Shown piece after piece: positions 1-11,906 of a stretch of 64,000 bases of DNA. The translations under genes and the position numbers were made by a program. The stretch covers positions 10,157,501-10,221,500 of the forward strand of contig JAXRKN010000045.1 in NCBI GenBank assembly GCA_038502055.1. Reading direction: 5' to 3'. The DNA is from Tanytarsus gracilentus (taxonomy: Eukaryota; Arthropoda; Insecta; Diptera; Chironomidae). Numbering within the stretch: position 1 is the stretch's first letter; every line of letters starts with the position of its first letter. A model generated the notes under the pieces. The model did no database searches and was not told the DNA's origin. It saw only the letters and a list, made by a program, of their open reading frames with translations.

Positions 1-1254
1 TCTCGTCGTGGGATCAAAATGACTTTTCCGACGATGAGAATCAATTTGATCATCAGAACAATGCCAAACGAACGCGTTCGGCATCGATTCGTGATAGTAC
101 CTTATCAGCTGGCGACAGCAATAAACTCATATGCTATCGGCTTGGCTCAGTGAGTCAGGATACACAGTTATGCTTGTGGGATATCACCGAAGATATTCTA
201 AGGCCTCATCATCGCGTGAGACTGAGCACACTCGATCCAACATCAACGACAGTCGCTCCTAAATCAATGGCTTCTGATACAGTTCAAATGAATGGTGATG
301 TTAGTACGGGTGGTGGTGTTGGTGGAAGTGGATCATCGCCTCATATTCATAAGGAGAATACACACGATAATAGTTTAAGTAATAATTCGCACACAAAATT
401 GAGTAATAGTAATAACAAATTGATAACAAATAATTGTGACGATGCGAGCGGCGGCGGTAGCAGCACAAACATTAAGAAGATCGGCAATAGTTCCAATAAT
501 AATAATAATATTTTAAGTGCCACAACAAAAGAGACGAGGAGTGAGGAGAAAAATAATAGTAATCATCATTCATCGGCCTTCAATACGCTCACGCAGCGTT
601 TAACAAATTTTAGTTTTGGCAGTGAAAAGAGCAGTTCGAGGGGAAGTGGAAGTGGCGGCAAAAAAAGCTTCTCGCTGACTGGATCAAAAGCGAATTCTGT
701 CGACCATAATAATAAGACCTCGACATCGGCAACATGTGATAGCGCGACATCGACGCTGAGAAATAAGAGTGGAAGTTTAACGACCACGTTCGATGCAATG
801 AAACTCATTGGCACGCCCGCATGTCCGCGCTTTGACGAATGTCCCGTACTTGAGCCATTAATATGCAAGAAAATTGCCCATGAACGTCTAACGGCGCTCA
901 TATTTCGCGAGGATTGCTTTCTCACCGCATGCCAAGATGGATTTGTTTACACATGGGCACGACCGGTGAGTAACAGTGTTATGACATTCGACTTTTATCT
1001 CTCTTTATGACTTGTTTTATTACTTGCAAAGTTGTAACTTGTTTATTGCCTGTGGATATTTTTCACTCAAACATTTCCATGAAGTATTGAATGAGATATA
1101 ACATTGAAGTTTCAATACCTCACATTCAAACACCCTTAAAACTTTTCCCATAAACTTGATAAAACTCATTTTAATTTTTTTTATCAAACAGCACTCCTCA
1201 CATCTGGCAACAAGTAGTCCGACAGTTCCACAGCATAGCAGTACAATTGTATAA
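1..1254 (+). CDS. WDR20: WDR20-like WD-repeat protein, 3' part (5' end outside window)
   Basis: Partial gene. The reading frame is open from base 3 to the splice donor at 966 (gtgagt). A short last exon is proposed at 1192-1254, after an aaacag acceptor; it adds about 20 residues (starting HSSHLATSS) and a TAA. The WDR20 family is recognised by the RLGSVSQDTQLCLWDITEDI block (WD repeat) and, after a long Ser/Asn/Gly-rich insertion, the block LEPLICKKIAHERLT followed by a final WD strand (TACQDGFVYTWARP). WDR20 is a beta-propeller cofactor that, with WDR48, activates the deubiquitinases USP12/USP46. The low-complexity insertion at about 240-780 is typical of dipteran orthologues. The first propeller blades lie upstream of the window. 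The last exon rests only on splice signals and phase and is less certain than the rest. Confidence 0.85.
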
Positions 1255-2541
1255 TCTTTAAGTTGTTGATAACCAAAGAGAAGGTTGCAAGGCGTTAATT
1301 TTATTCCTCTCGAAACCTTTTTTGATTTACTGACGATGAACTGATGGATACAAGCATAGACTGTCGATTGATTTGCAATCATGTGGAAAATATGTAACCG
1401 TTGCATCCATTCTGCCATTTCTGCCTGATTTAAGAGTTTTAAAAATATTACGCAAAAAGAATTTATTGAAGCGTGTAGGACGACGTGAAGAGAGACAAAA
1501 AAATATTCATGGAATGAAAAAATTTCAACCAATTTGAAGCAAAAGTTTAGTTAGTATCGAAAGATAATTTTATACTATATTCTCCTACTTTTTCTTATCG
1601 ATAAAAAAAAATTTGAGATAAATTATTAAAAGATTTATGATGATGATGTGTAAATAGTGAAAATTTAATAAGAAAATTAATCCTTCTAGAAGATAAAACT
1701 TAATTGAAGGAAGTGAATAATCTACACACACACACCAACTAACTTAAACACATATATTTTATCAGACAGATGAAAAACAACTCAAAAGTTTCAAGGGATG
1801 AAAAATTTTGATATGTTTTAAAAAATATTTTAATCATCATTAATCGACGTTAAAAATCTTCATAGTTAATTTTAAAAGTATATTAGAACTTTCCATCCCT
1901 TGATTGAACGCCATTAAGGAGAATTTTCCTGTAGCAATAAACTGAAATACTGTTTATTCCAATAAACAAACATGTTATTTAAAAAAGAAGCAAATTAAAA
2001 AGAGAAAAAAAAACTGCATTTAGTTTTATCTCGCTGTTGTCTCAGTTTCATTTTTCTTTTAAACTTTAACTGTTTCATGTGTACATTAGTTTCCCTCTCA
2101 TACATGTTTGCCCTTTAGTTTCACTCTTTTAAAGCTGATATTGAGAACATATCCATAAAGAAGAAAAAAATTTAATTAAAAAATGAGAAAATTGAGCTGG
2201 TTAATTGAATAATTAAAATGGGATGTAAAATTTTATAACTGATTAATTTAATGAAAAATGAAAATATTTTCTGTCCAAATAAAAAGCAATTTCCAATGAA
2301 ATTTCATCCATAAACATTTTAAATTTTACCTTCTTATTACTTTTTCATCCCATTCTATTTCAATTAACAATTAAGATGATCATGGGCAAAAAAAGTTTTT
2401 TAAACCCACGAGAATAAATCAAAAAGTGAATGGATCGTAGTCAGGAAATGTCCATAAAGAAAAAAACACACTGTAAAAAGAGATGCAGAGGATGAAGAAG
2501 AAAAAAAATTTACATAATTAAATAAAGAAAAAAGAATTAAT
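1255..2541. other. intergenic, A+T-rich; convergent 3' flanks
   Basis: No reading frame here resembles a protein. The stretch lies between the 3' end of the WDR20-like gene (+) and the 3' end of the glutaredoxin-like exon (-), so it should hold both 3' untranslated regions. A TATCGATA (DRE-type) octamer occurs near 1597, but no gene start is visible beside it. Confidence 0.6.
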
Positions 2542-2824
2542 TTATTTCGAAGAATTGTCTTCAATCTCCTTAAGTTTTCTATGCAAGAGTTCTGTGTTTA
2601 ATCTATGCATGCAGAGAAATTGTCCATTGAGAAAGCAAACAGGGATATCGAGTCTGTATAGTCGGAGATATTTTATATTTTCCTTCTTCGTAATGTCAAT
2701 TTTCTCGAGTTGATATCGACCGTTGAATTTATTTTGAAGCTCCTCCTCTAATTCATCGCACAACGTGCAAAAATGATGCGAGTAAAGCGTAATTTTTGGC
2801 AATTTAGATTCGAAAGAATTATCT
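2542..2824 (-). CDS. glutaredoxin-like domain exon (C5orf63 family)
   Basis: Terminal exon encoding a small thioredoxin-fold domain of the C5orf63 glutaredoxin-like family: a beta strand (ITLYS), a CTLC redox motif (CxxC), an IDI strand, the cis-Pro motif DIPVCFLNGQF, and MHRL, as in the human protein. Family members are presumed thiol-disulfide proteins; their substrates are not known to me. The exon begins after a ttttcag acceptor (2825-2830). Its frame has no ATG before the CxxC motif, and an in-frame stop lies just upstream in the intron, so the start must come from another exon. The only good donor found upstream is in the last exon of the thiolase gene; joining there is in frame (see the finding). 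An AATAAA signal overlaps the stop codon. The domain call is firm. Whether this is a separate gene or the 3' part of a fusion is open. Confidence 0.75.
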
Positions 2825-2967
2825 CTGAAAATAGAATAAGTAAAAATAATCTTTTATATACTTTTGGAATAATATTTTTATTAAAATTTCATAAAAAGAT
2901 TTAACAAGTGATTGCCACGTTAGTTAATAAATGCATCGTTTTCATAATTAAAATATGATGAATAAAA

Positions 2968-2974
2968 ACTTACA
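2968..2974 (-). other. strong splice donor overlapping thiolase stop codon
   Basis: On the minus strand the thiolase ends with Leu (TTG) and TAA, and these bases form TT|GTAAGT, a near-perfect donor. Splicing here to the acceptor before 2824 gives TT+A (Leu again) and reads straight into the glutaredoxin-like exon. An AATAAA at 2877-2882 (minus strand) inside the intron could end a short, thiolase-only transcript. Confidence 0.6.
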
Positions 2975-4404
2975 ATTTTTCGATCATAATTGAGCTCGCA
3001 CCGCCTCCACCGTTGCAAATTGAAGCGCATCCAAATTCGCCTTTCTTTAAATTGTGCGCCAAGTGTGAAACAATTCGAGCTCCACTCATGCCGATTGGAT
3101 GACCGAGCGACACGGCACCACCGTGAATGTTAACTTTGCTAGGATCCACGTCCATTAATTTCATGTTGGCCAAAACGACAAGACTAAATGCCTCATTAAC
3201 CTCCCACAATTTAACGTCTTCCTTTCGAATGCCGGTTTGTTTAAGCAATTTTGGGACTGCCAAAGCAGGAGCGATTGGGAAGTCAACTGGATCAGTTTCA
3301 GCATCGGCAAATCCAACGACTCTTGCGATTGGTTTGCAGCCATGCTTTTCAGCAGCCTGAGCAGTCATGAGAACTAACGCACAGGCACCATCATTGAGTG
3401 TCGATGCATTGCCAGCCGTGACAGTTCCTCCCTCTCTTTGAAAAACCGTACTCAATTGACCAAACTTATCGAAATTCACTCTTTTGTACTCTTCATCCTC
3501 CTTAATGACCACATTCGGTTTACCCTTTTTTGCTGGCAATGTAACTTGAGTGATTTCAGCGTCGAAAATTCCATTCTGCCATGCCTCGGCTGATTTCTTA
3601 TAGCTTGAAATGCCAAATTCGTCTTGCTGCTGACGAGTTATGTTGAGTTTCTTTGCTGTATTTTCAGCACAATTACCCATATGAAATTTATTGTACACAT
3701 CCCAAAGTCCATCGTGAACAATGCCATCGATTAGGTTGACGCCACCATAAGGTGTTGCACCGCGACGAAGATAGTAAGGCACCTTTGAAATTTAAAATTT
3801 AGAAATTATCATAAAATTAATTATCATAAAAAAAGTTACTTGACTCATCGATTCCATTCCACCCGCGACAATGACCTTTTTTTAAAAGAAAATAATTAAT
3901 AAATTTATATAAAATGATTATAAAATTATAAATCACCTCCTGACCCTGACCCAACATCAATGTCTGTGCCGCTATTGAGATCGTTTTCATTCCACTACTG
4001 CACACTTTATTAATGGTTGTACAGCATACGGATGTTGGAAGACCCGCGAAAATTGCTGCTTGTCTCGCCGGTGCTTGACCTTGAATTTTATAAACGTCAT
4101 AAACTAGTTCGATAACATTTTTTTAAATCTTTTGTCAATGCACACCTAAACCAGCTGACACCACATTGCCCAAAACAACCTCATCGACAACTTCCTTGGG
4201 AATTCCTGCTTGCTTAATTGCAGATTCCACTGCAATTCCGCCAAGTTGAGTGGCCGATAATCCAGATAACGACGATTGGAAAGAGCCAATGGGCGTACGA
4301 GTTGCGCTAACAATTACAACCTCATTAAATCTTTTAGTATGAGAACAACAAAATCTGACATTTTTGCCGGTGATTTTCGCTAACTTTCTCATTGAAAATG
4401 CCAT
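2970..4404 (-). CDS. ACAT1: acetyl-CoA acetyltransferase (acetoacetyl-CoA thiolase), mitochondrial type
   Basis: Four exons: 4146-4404, 3937-4079, 3840-3875 (36 bp) and 2970-3782. The joins keep frame (1251 nt, 416 residues). The enzyme interconverts two acetyl-CoA and acetoacetyl-CoA + CoA, in ketone-body and isoleucine metabolism. Evidence: VVIVSATRTPIGSF near the N-terminus; nucleophile Cys about residue 113 in INKVCSSGMK; VNEAFS; the HGGAVSLGHPIGMSGAR histidine motif; and the C-terminal CNGGGGAS with the second catalytic Cys. The length and the ending IEKL match animal ACAT1. The first ~25 residues are basic and lack acidic residues, fitting a mitochondrial presequence. The gene is divergent from the IAP gene (532 bp apart). 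The stop codon overlaps a strong splice donor, which may allow an extended isoform. Confidence 0.93.
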
Positions 4405-4936
4405 TGCGAGTCACGTTACTTTTTCTTTCTTATCGTCGTAGCTCTCGAAAAAAAAAATTTGTGCGGAATGAAGAGGTGCTGGAAAAAATATCGAAAGCAT
4501 GCGATGATAAAAATTCAATTCATTAAATCTCAAAAATTGTTTTTATTTTATTTAGTTACTTAAGTTTTAACGTTTTTAATATTTTTTTTTAGTTGAGCAT
4601 AAAAAACTTAAATGTTCGTTAAAATTAAATTTAAATTTTAAAATAAGCATTAAAAATGTGACGCAAATTTTGTAACGTATTTTTTCAAAAAAGGGAATGT
4701 TCAAAAATAATTTTATTTTGAGTTTTAATCAAAAAAATAATTTTTTCTGCATTAATTTCTAAATTTAGCATAATTAATAAAACTATAGACGTTAATTAAA
4801 AAAATAAACATCAATAAGTAACAATTGTATGAAAAAAATTCCCCTTTTTTTCGTCCAAACCATCATAATTTTTTGTACAAATTTTTTTTAGATTTCGCAA
4901 CAGAATTTTTAAGGAATGAAATAAAAAGCATAAAGC
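4405..4936. promoter_or_regulatory. divergent intergenic region between ACAT1 and IAP
   Basis: 532 bp separate two start codons on opposite strands, so both promoters and 5' leaders must lie here. The sequence is A+T-rich, with long A and T runs and no TATA box plus initiator pair that I can place with confidence. Confidence 0.45.
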
Positions 4937-6258
4937 ATGAATTCAGATCCACAAATCGATCTCAAGCGATTGGAAAACAGACTCAGAACATTTGACAATT
5001 GGCCCGTGAACTTTATTCAGCCAGTAGAGCTTGCGAGAGCGGGTAAGTTATGGCGAAATTAAATTTGGCATTAATTTTGATAATTTTATTTTCTATTTAG
5101 GTTTCTATTACCTAAACACTTCCGATCAAGTGCGATGCGTTGAGTGTGGTGGAATTATTGGTGAGTTAAAAGTCCTTAATTAGATTAATATCAACATCCG
5201 ACAAATTTTTATTGATTTTCGTTTTAGGTCAATGGGAACAAGGCGATTTACCTCTCGAGGAGCATCGAAAGTTCTTTCCTGACTGTGTAATTGTACGACA
5301 AAGTGACATTGCAAACGAAGAAATTGGCATACAATCTGTGAGGACACCAAAATATCCGGAATATTCAACCATTGAGTCGCGAACTCGATCATTTGCGACG
5401 TGGAATTCGCCAGTTCAAGAATCAGCACTTTTAGCTCAGGCTGGATTTTATTTTCTCGGCATCGCCGACGAAGTTCGATGTTTTTATTGTGATGGAGGAT
5501 TGAGAAATTGGCTGCAGAATGATGATCCATGGTTCGAGCATACACGATGGTTTCCTAAATGTCCATTCGTTATGCTCGTAAAAGGATCACCGTACATTAA
5601 AGATGTACTACAACGAACGCAAAACAGTACGGGAGAGAGTCAAGCGACAACTCAGGCTTCAGCACCGACAGCGCCAATGTCAATCGAGGACGCTATGAAT
5701 AGTCATCCGGCACGTGATGCTCTTCAAATGGGTCTTAATGCAGGACGTGTACGATTAGTGATGCAAAGACGACTTCAAATGACGGGACGACCATTTACGA
5801 GCACTAATGCACTCGTGTCGGCTGTACTTGATGGTCAAATTGAAGATGAGGGATATGACAATGTGGAACCCGAGAGTGAAGTTCATATCGATAGTCAAGT
5901 GACGCAACTTTTACTGTCTGCCGTTAATTCGGTCGTTTTTAACAGTGACGAAACTTCACAACCATCAACAAGCGCCACCGAGCGAATAGAATCAAATTCA
6001 TCAAGACCCGTACCTGAAAATTCTAATTCAACGCATAGCGAAGATACCTCAAAGTTACCATCAACACTGGCGTGTGACTCCTCTGATGAGCGTCGATTAA
6101 AAAATGTCGAATGTAAAATTTGTATGAGTGAAGAGGTTGGAGTAGTTTTCCTTCCGTGTGGACATCTTCTCTCTTGCGTCTTCTGTGCGCCTGCTATCTC
6201 TCAGTGTCCATTGTGTCGAGAAACAATTCGCGGTCGAGTGCGAACCTTCCTTTCGTAA
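4937..6258 (+). CDS. inhibitor of apoptosis protein (BIR-BIR-UBA-like-RING)
   Basis: Three exons: 4937-5042, 5101-5160 and 5228-6258 (398 residues). BIR1 spans about residues 10-78 with zinc ligands C48, C51, H68 and C75. BIR2 spans about 106-173 with C140, C143, H160 and C167. Residues about 212-260 resemble a UBA domain (DALQMGL... TGRPF... ALVSAVLDG). A C3HC4 RING occupies the last 50 residues (CKIC, LPCGH, CPLCRE). Family role: BIR domains bind caspases and Reaper-type IBM peptides, and the RING gives E3 ubiquitin-ligase activity. Two BIRs plus RING fits DIAP1-like and lepidopteran IAPs, while the UBA-like segment recalls DIAP2, so no gene symbol is given. It lies just upstream of four caspase genes on the same strand, with one metabolic gene between. 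Confidence 0.93.
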
Positions 6259-7290
6259 ATGCAAAAAAAGTGTACTAACTATAACGTGTGGGAAAAGAAA
6301 GCAGCGATTATTTAATGTCAAAGAGGATGGAAAATAATTGGAAAAATTTCAATATTAATCAAGTTTAATATTTTTAAATTCATCGAAACATTTAAACTGC
6401 TCGAGATATTTTTCCAACTTAACCATTATCGCCATCAAAACTATCAATCCTATTAATCTCCATCTAAGCATTTAAATTATTTTGAGAAAGGCTTTAATCA
6501 CACACACACACACTGATTTACACCGATATCTTATTTAAACATGAAACCTTGCATAAAACTTGTTAATAAAATAAAATATTATAGAAATTAATCAATAAAG
6601 TAAGTTTGTGATTAAACTAATTTTAAAGGTAACTGTATGATTTTGTTTCAAAAAAAGAGTTATTAATAATTAAGGTAAAATATATAACATGAAAATAAAT
6701 AATTTTAAACTTAATATTTTTGAGTTTCACTTTTAATTTCAGAATCAGATTTTTATTTAAAATCTTCAAGAGCAAATGTGCGTCACATTCATAAATTTCC
6801 TCTCACTTGAAAAATCGAAAGAAATAAAAATTGATAAATCGCTAACCCACGTGTACTAATTTTAACCGAACAAGTTGATTATAAAATTTTATGTATTTTA
6901 AAAAAAAATCCAAAAATTTTTAATTTTTGTCTGAGATTTAAAATTTTAACCGATCAAAAAGAGAGTACGAAAAAAATTGCGATCATGCCGACGCTACGGG
7001 GGAGGAAGAAAATTTTTAAATTTGAGTGAAAATCCGCGTTAAGAAAAAAAAAATGTGCAAGAAAAAATCTCAGTCGCGTCGCAGACTCAATTGTGCTAGG
7101 TTGTTTCATCTCCCGGTATACGAAATAAAAAAAAAGTTTAAATTAGAAAATTGGAATTCCAAAGAAATTTTCAATTATCTTTTGAAATAAAATCCAGTAT
7201 TGTGCGGTCACGGAGCGTCTACGAAAAAAAATATTAAATTTAGTTAAATTGCATCGTTTTGATTAGTCTTTATCGTGCACAGCTTGAAGC
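6259..7290. other. intergenic; IAP 3' flank and TDH promoter side
   Basis: No credible coding frame. A+T-rich sequence with AATAAA-type signals around 6565-6600 that could end the IAP transcript, and a (CA)n run near 6500. The 3' part must contain the TDH promoter. Confidence 0.6.
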
Positions 7291-9046
7291 ATGTCTGGAA
7301 TACGCATTTTATCAACTTTATGTAAGCCTTTAGTTCTTAACTCATCAATCCGTCAATTATCAACCAAGAGATCGCCAAAAATTTTAATCACTGGTAAGTT
7401 TCTTTGAATCTCGTGAATTTTCTCACACGTGAAAAATTAATTATTTTTTTGCCACGAGAAATTTAAATTTTATGTGACACTAAAATCGCGAACGAGAATA
7501 AAATCTTGATAATTTCACAACGCGCCAACCTTTGAGAATTTTCATTGGATCTAAAAATAAATTTTGAAAAGCATAAATTTTTCTTCAAGTGATTTGCGAA
7601 TTATTTTAGAACAGTGACGTCATCAAGAAATTTAATTCTTCTTCTTTTAATTTTCTTATTTTTTTAAAACCATAAATTCAAACTGTCCCCACCTTGCAAA
7701 CATCATCCGGCATTTTCATTAATTTTCCTGTCTTGAGTCTCACTGACGTCAGAGCAAAAAAACTTTAAAGAATATTTTTTTATCTTTTTCACACATGGAG
7801 GCTCGTCTAAATTTATTTTTAAACACTCACTCATACAATTACGCAAACGTTCACGAGTTAAACGAGAAAAATTGCCGAAAGGAAAGAAAAATTATATTTT
7901 TTTGAACAGCCTTGACCGATGATTATGATTTTTGTCTCACGTTATGTAGGTGGACTTGGACAGCTTGGCACACAATGTGCGCGTCTATTACGCGATAAAT
8001 ATGGAAAAGACAGTGTCATTCTTTCGGACATTGTCATGCCAAATGAGCAAATTGTCGATGAGGGTCCTTACATTTTTGCCGATATTTTGGACTTTAAAGG
8101 ATTACAAAAGGCAGTCGTGACGCATCGAGTTGATTGGATAATTCACTTCTCGGCACTTTTGAGTGCGATCGGTGAACAAAATGTGTCGCTCGCGATTCGT
8201 GTGAACATTGAAGGCCTCCACAACATGATTGAACTCGCTAAACAGTACAAATTGAGGATTTTTGTGCCTTCAACCATTGGCGCATTCGGACCCGACTCAC
8301 CTCGCAATCCAACGCCCAATTTAACCATTCAGAGACCAAGAACAATTTATGGTGTTTCGAAGGTTCATGCAGAGCTCATGGGCGAATATTATCATCATAA
8401 ATTTGGAACTGATTTTAGATGCTTGAGATTCCCGGGTGTCATTAGTGCTGATCCACCAGGAGGTGACTTAAATATATTCAAAAATTTGATTAATTTTTTA
8501 AAATTATATTATTTTTAAGGCGGTACAACTGATTATGCTATCGCAATTTTTTATGATGCATTGAGGAAAGGAAGCTACGAATGCTACCTCAAACCCGACA
8601 CACTATTGCCAATGATCCACATTAAAGATTGTTTGAGGTTTGTTGAAGAAATTAACAATTTTGAATTTATTTAATAAAAATAATTTCATTTCAGATCCTT
8701 AATGGAATTCATGATAGTTCCTGAAGAAAAATTAAAACGTCGCGTCTATAATGTGACAGCAATGTCGTTCACTCCCGAAGAGCTTGCCGAAAAAATTGCT
8801 AAGCACATCCCCGAGTTGAAAATGACTTACAGACCTGATAGGTAAAATTTATAATTTTCTTCAAACTTCTTAAAATTAAGGTAGAAAATAATTTTTAGCC
8901 GTCAAAAAATCGCCGACGATTGGCCACAAATTTTCGATGACTCAGAGGCGAGAACCGATTGGGGTTGGAGGCACGAATACGACATGGATAAACTCGTGGT
9001 GGACATTCTCCAACAAGTCAAGGACCAAATGAACAAAAAACATTAA
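7291..9046 (+). CDS. TDH: L-threonine 3-dehydrogenase, mitochondrial
   Basis: Five exons: 7291-7393, 7950-8462, 8520-8637, 8695-8841 and 8899-9046 (342 residues, joins in frame). The enzyme oxidises threonine to 2-amino-3-ketobutyrate with NAD+, which then yields glycine and acetyl-CoA. It is a short-chain (extended SDR) dehydrogenase: the Rossmann loop is completed across intron 1 (ILITG joined to GLGQLG); the catalytic YGVSK follows TIGAFGPDSPRNPTPNLTIQ; the GVISADPPGGGTTDYA motif crosses intron 2. The N-terminus is basic and Ser/Leu-rich, consistent with a mitochondrial presequence. The exon 3 donor (gtttgt) is weak. The stop lies only 190 bp before the first caspase ATG. Confidence 0.92.
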
Positions 9047-9236
9047 AATTTTGATCTAAAATGTCTTTTTTAATACAACTAGAAAAAAATATATTTTATT
9101 TACGCTCACATGAATGATTTTAACTTATCAATTTTTTACAACTGATAAAAGTCGCGGGTTTGATAAAATACATAGAAATATTTGCAATTAGATTATTATT
9201 TTTCGGTAGTCTTTAAAGACATTTTGGGGTGTAGTA

Positions 9237-10439
9237 ATGGCAGTGCGCAAAAATCGCGAAGCAATCGATGAAATTATGGAAGAAATGGAAGCAATAACTC
9301 CAAGATCAAGTGTGAATTTGCCTCAAGCGGAAAACACGAAAATATCCGATGACGTCGACTCAAAACTTAATAAAAGTCCATCGGAACCTTCAACATCAAG
9401 TCAACCACCCAAACCGATTCAGTCGAATTTCTTCAGATCTTTTTTTGATCGAGAAGAAAAACCAAAAAAGCCAGGACAAATTTATCCCTCGAAACCAACC
9501 GACGAACGCTATTACGATTACACAAATCAAAACCTAGGAATGGCATTGATTTTCAATCAAGTCAAGTTTAAGGGTGAAGACGAGAGAAAAGGTTCATCAA
9601 AGGACGCACAAGACCTGAAAAATGTTCTTTCTAATCTCGGTTTTGCAGTTGAGATTTTAGAAGATTTTACAACGTCACAAATTCGAAATTGTTTGTCTCA
9701 ACGTGAGTAACATGATGAATAATTAAAAATGTGGAGATAAAAATTTTATTCGTAATTGCACTTTGCACAAATTTTCAATTGAATTTTCTACTTTTTCTTA
9801 TCAGTTTCGAAATATGATCACTCCGATAGTGATTGTCTGATAGTGACGATTATGACACATGGCAAAAAGGAAGGCCAAATATTTTCGTCAGATGGTGAAT
9901 TCTTGGTCAATGACCTGTGGGAGCATTTCATAGGCAATAATTGCGCGAGTTTGATTGGAAAACCGAAACTATTTTTTATACAAGCGTGTCGGGGATCAAT
10001 GACTGACCCGGGCTTGATCTATAAGCCGAAACCAAAAGCCAGAGCACTATCAGCGCCATCAGACATGGTCGACGCGAGATTAATGCGTGATAGTGAGGCT
10101 CCATATGTCATTCCTACACTTGCAGATTTACTCGTCATGTATTCAACAAGTGAAGGCTTTTACTCATTTAGAAACCCAGAACAAGGCTCTTGGTTCATTC
10201 AAGCATTGTGCGAAGAATTAGCGGAAAATTCACATGAAGAAATTATGACAATTCTAACGGGAGTGAACCGCCGGGTGGCTTATGGAAAACAAAGCCATGT
10301 TCCTCACAATCACGTGTGGGACGCGACAAAACAAATGCCAATCATTCAATCGATGCTCACAAAAAGTCTCTACTTTCTTAATCGCGAACAAAAGGAAAAA
10401 ATGAAGCAGCGACAAAATCTTGGGACGTTAAAAATTTAA
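9237..10439 (+). CDS. effector caspase A (drICE/Dcp-1-like)
   Basis: Two exons, 9237-9702 and 9805-10439 (366 residues). A Ser/Pro-rich N-terminal region of roughly 90 residues precedes the p20 domain and shows no CARD or DED. Catalytic His174 lies in IMTHG and Cys217 in the canonical QACRG. S1-pocket arginines are retained in ERKGSS and SFRN. The p10 part contains GSWFIQALC. The linker holds candidate Asp cleavage points (SDMVDARL). Family role: cytosolic cysteine protease that cleaves after Asp in apoptosis. This is the first of four tandem caspases and the only one with a sizeable prodomain and a fully canonical catalytic set. Its intron shares position and phase with those of C and D. Confidence 0.93.
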
Positions 10440-11084
10440 TGATAAAATTATAAAATTTTCCAAAGAATTAAATTAATTTAAAATAAAATTAAATATTTTT
10501 TCTGCGTCGAAAAAAATTTATTTGCATTACTCAACTTTGTTTTCATTACTCAACTTTAGTGGGAAAATGACATCGTGCTGCCTTATCGAAGGTTGACTAA
10601 CTTACAAAAGATTTCAAATTTTTATGAAACAAATTTTTTTAGAGATTTTTAAATTTTGATTAAATTTTTTAAATTCCATAACCTAAAAATAATTATATTA
10701 TAAACCTGCCTGGGACATGAACTAATGTTACCGTTAACATTTAAAAATCCTCATACAAATAAAATTTAAATCTCGGCCCAACGTATTTTCAATAGACAAT
10801 TGTATACAAAAAGTATACTTTTATTTAAATTTACGGCCCCAACGGTTTTCATGTCTCACGCAGTATTATAATTTAATATCTTCCAAAAAACATCAAATCT
10901 AATGCTAAAACATCATCATAAAATTTCAATGTTGGCCATACTGTACTGACATTAATCATCACTAAAATAAACCTCAAAAATTTTAAATTTTAAATTTATG
11001 ATTTTTTCAAATAAAAAATTATTCAGTTCACAATTTGCATTCACTCAGTTATGATTGAAATTTTAAAATATAAAAAAATCAATT
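10440..11084. other. intergenic between caspases A and B
   Basis: A+T-rich; no coding signal. TCAGT initiator-like motifs occur near 11024 and 11045. An ATG at 11051 opens a 14-codon frame that overlaps the caspase B start out of frame. If transcription begins at the 11045 motif, that ATG sits too close to the cap to be used efficiently. Confidence 0.45.
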
Positions 11085-11906
11085 ATGAGTTCTGACAGCG
11101 ATGACGTGTATGATATGAAAGCAAAAAATCTTGGCGTTGCAATTATTTTCAACTTCACCAACTTCGAGTCAAACTACTCTGGCGAAAGATTATCATTTCG
11201 TAAAGGAGCTGACAAGGACGTTGAAGGTCTCCGAGAAATTCTCTCAAATTTTCGATTTAATGTTCGTGTTTATGAGGATTTAGAATCGAGGGAAGTCCAT
11301 AAAGTGATTAAAAATGCTTCAGAGGAAAATCACGAGAATAATAATTGCTTGCTAGTAACAGTGATGAGTCATGGCAACGATAATGGAGTCATTTGCACAT
11401 TTGATTTTGAAATTGATGTGAAAGATATTTGGGAACCTTTTAAAGAGTGTCCTTCTTTGGTTGGAAAACCAAAAATATTTTTTATTCAAGCATGTCGAGG
11501 AAAGTTGAAAGATTTTGGCGCAATTTTATCTGAACCTTCTGCCTCGGACGAACCTGGAGCTCCGCTTGCATCAAAACGACCAATGAGAAGAAAAATTCCA
11601 ACTCTGGCAGACATTCTGATTTATTTTTCGTGCGCTGAAGGATATCCAGCATTTAAGAGTAAGCAAGGAAGTTGGTTCATTCAGTCGATTTGTGAAAATT
11701 TGAAGAAAGTCATCGATGATAAGCAAAAAACTGATCTGATGACAGTTTTGCTGAGAGTAAATCGCAATGTTGCTTTCTCAAGGCAATCAAAGACGCAAGA
11801 TGACTATAATGCGTGCAAACAAATGCCAGTGATCGTTTCGATGCTAACTAAAACCTTTTTACTGGGTATCGATCAAGAGCCTGATTCAGATTCAGATTCT
11901 GAATAA
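11085..11906 (+). CDS. caspase B, intronless, prodomain-less
   Basis: Single exon of 273 residues. It starts almost directly at the caspase fold, with only about 12 residues before KNLGVAIIFN, so there is no real prodomain. Catalytic His96 is in VMSHG and Cys137 in QACRG, both intact. The S1-pocket arginine of the p20 part is kept (R39, FRKGAD), but the p10 position usually read as SWRN/SFRN is AFKS here, with Lys191 in place of Arg and one residue fewer before GSWF. The C-terminus is an acidic Asp/Ser tail (DSDSDSE). The other three genes have an intron at a shared position that this gene lacks, so it may be an intron-loss or retroposed copy. Substrate preference or activity may be altered. 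Confidence 0.9.
   Translation: MSSDSDDVYDMKAKNLGVAIIFNFTNFESNYSGERLSFRKGADKDVEGLREILSNFRFNVRVYEDLESREVHKVIKNASEENHENNNCLLVTVMSHGNDNGVICTFDFEIDVKDIWEPFKECPSLVGKPKIFFIQACRGKLKDFGAILSEPSASDEPGAPLASKRPMRRKIPTLADILIYFSCAEGYPAFKSKQGSWFIQSICENLKKVIDDKQKTDLMTVLLRVNRNVAFSRQSKTQDDYNACKQMPVIVSMLTKTFLLGIDQEPDSDSDSE

Noticed and set aside
566..925. Minus-strand frame opposite the WDR20-like exon
   Set aside because: Antisense shadow of a Ser/Gly-rich coding exon.
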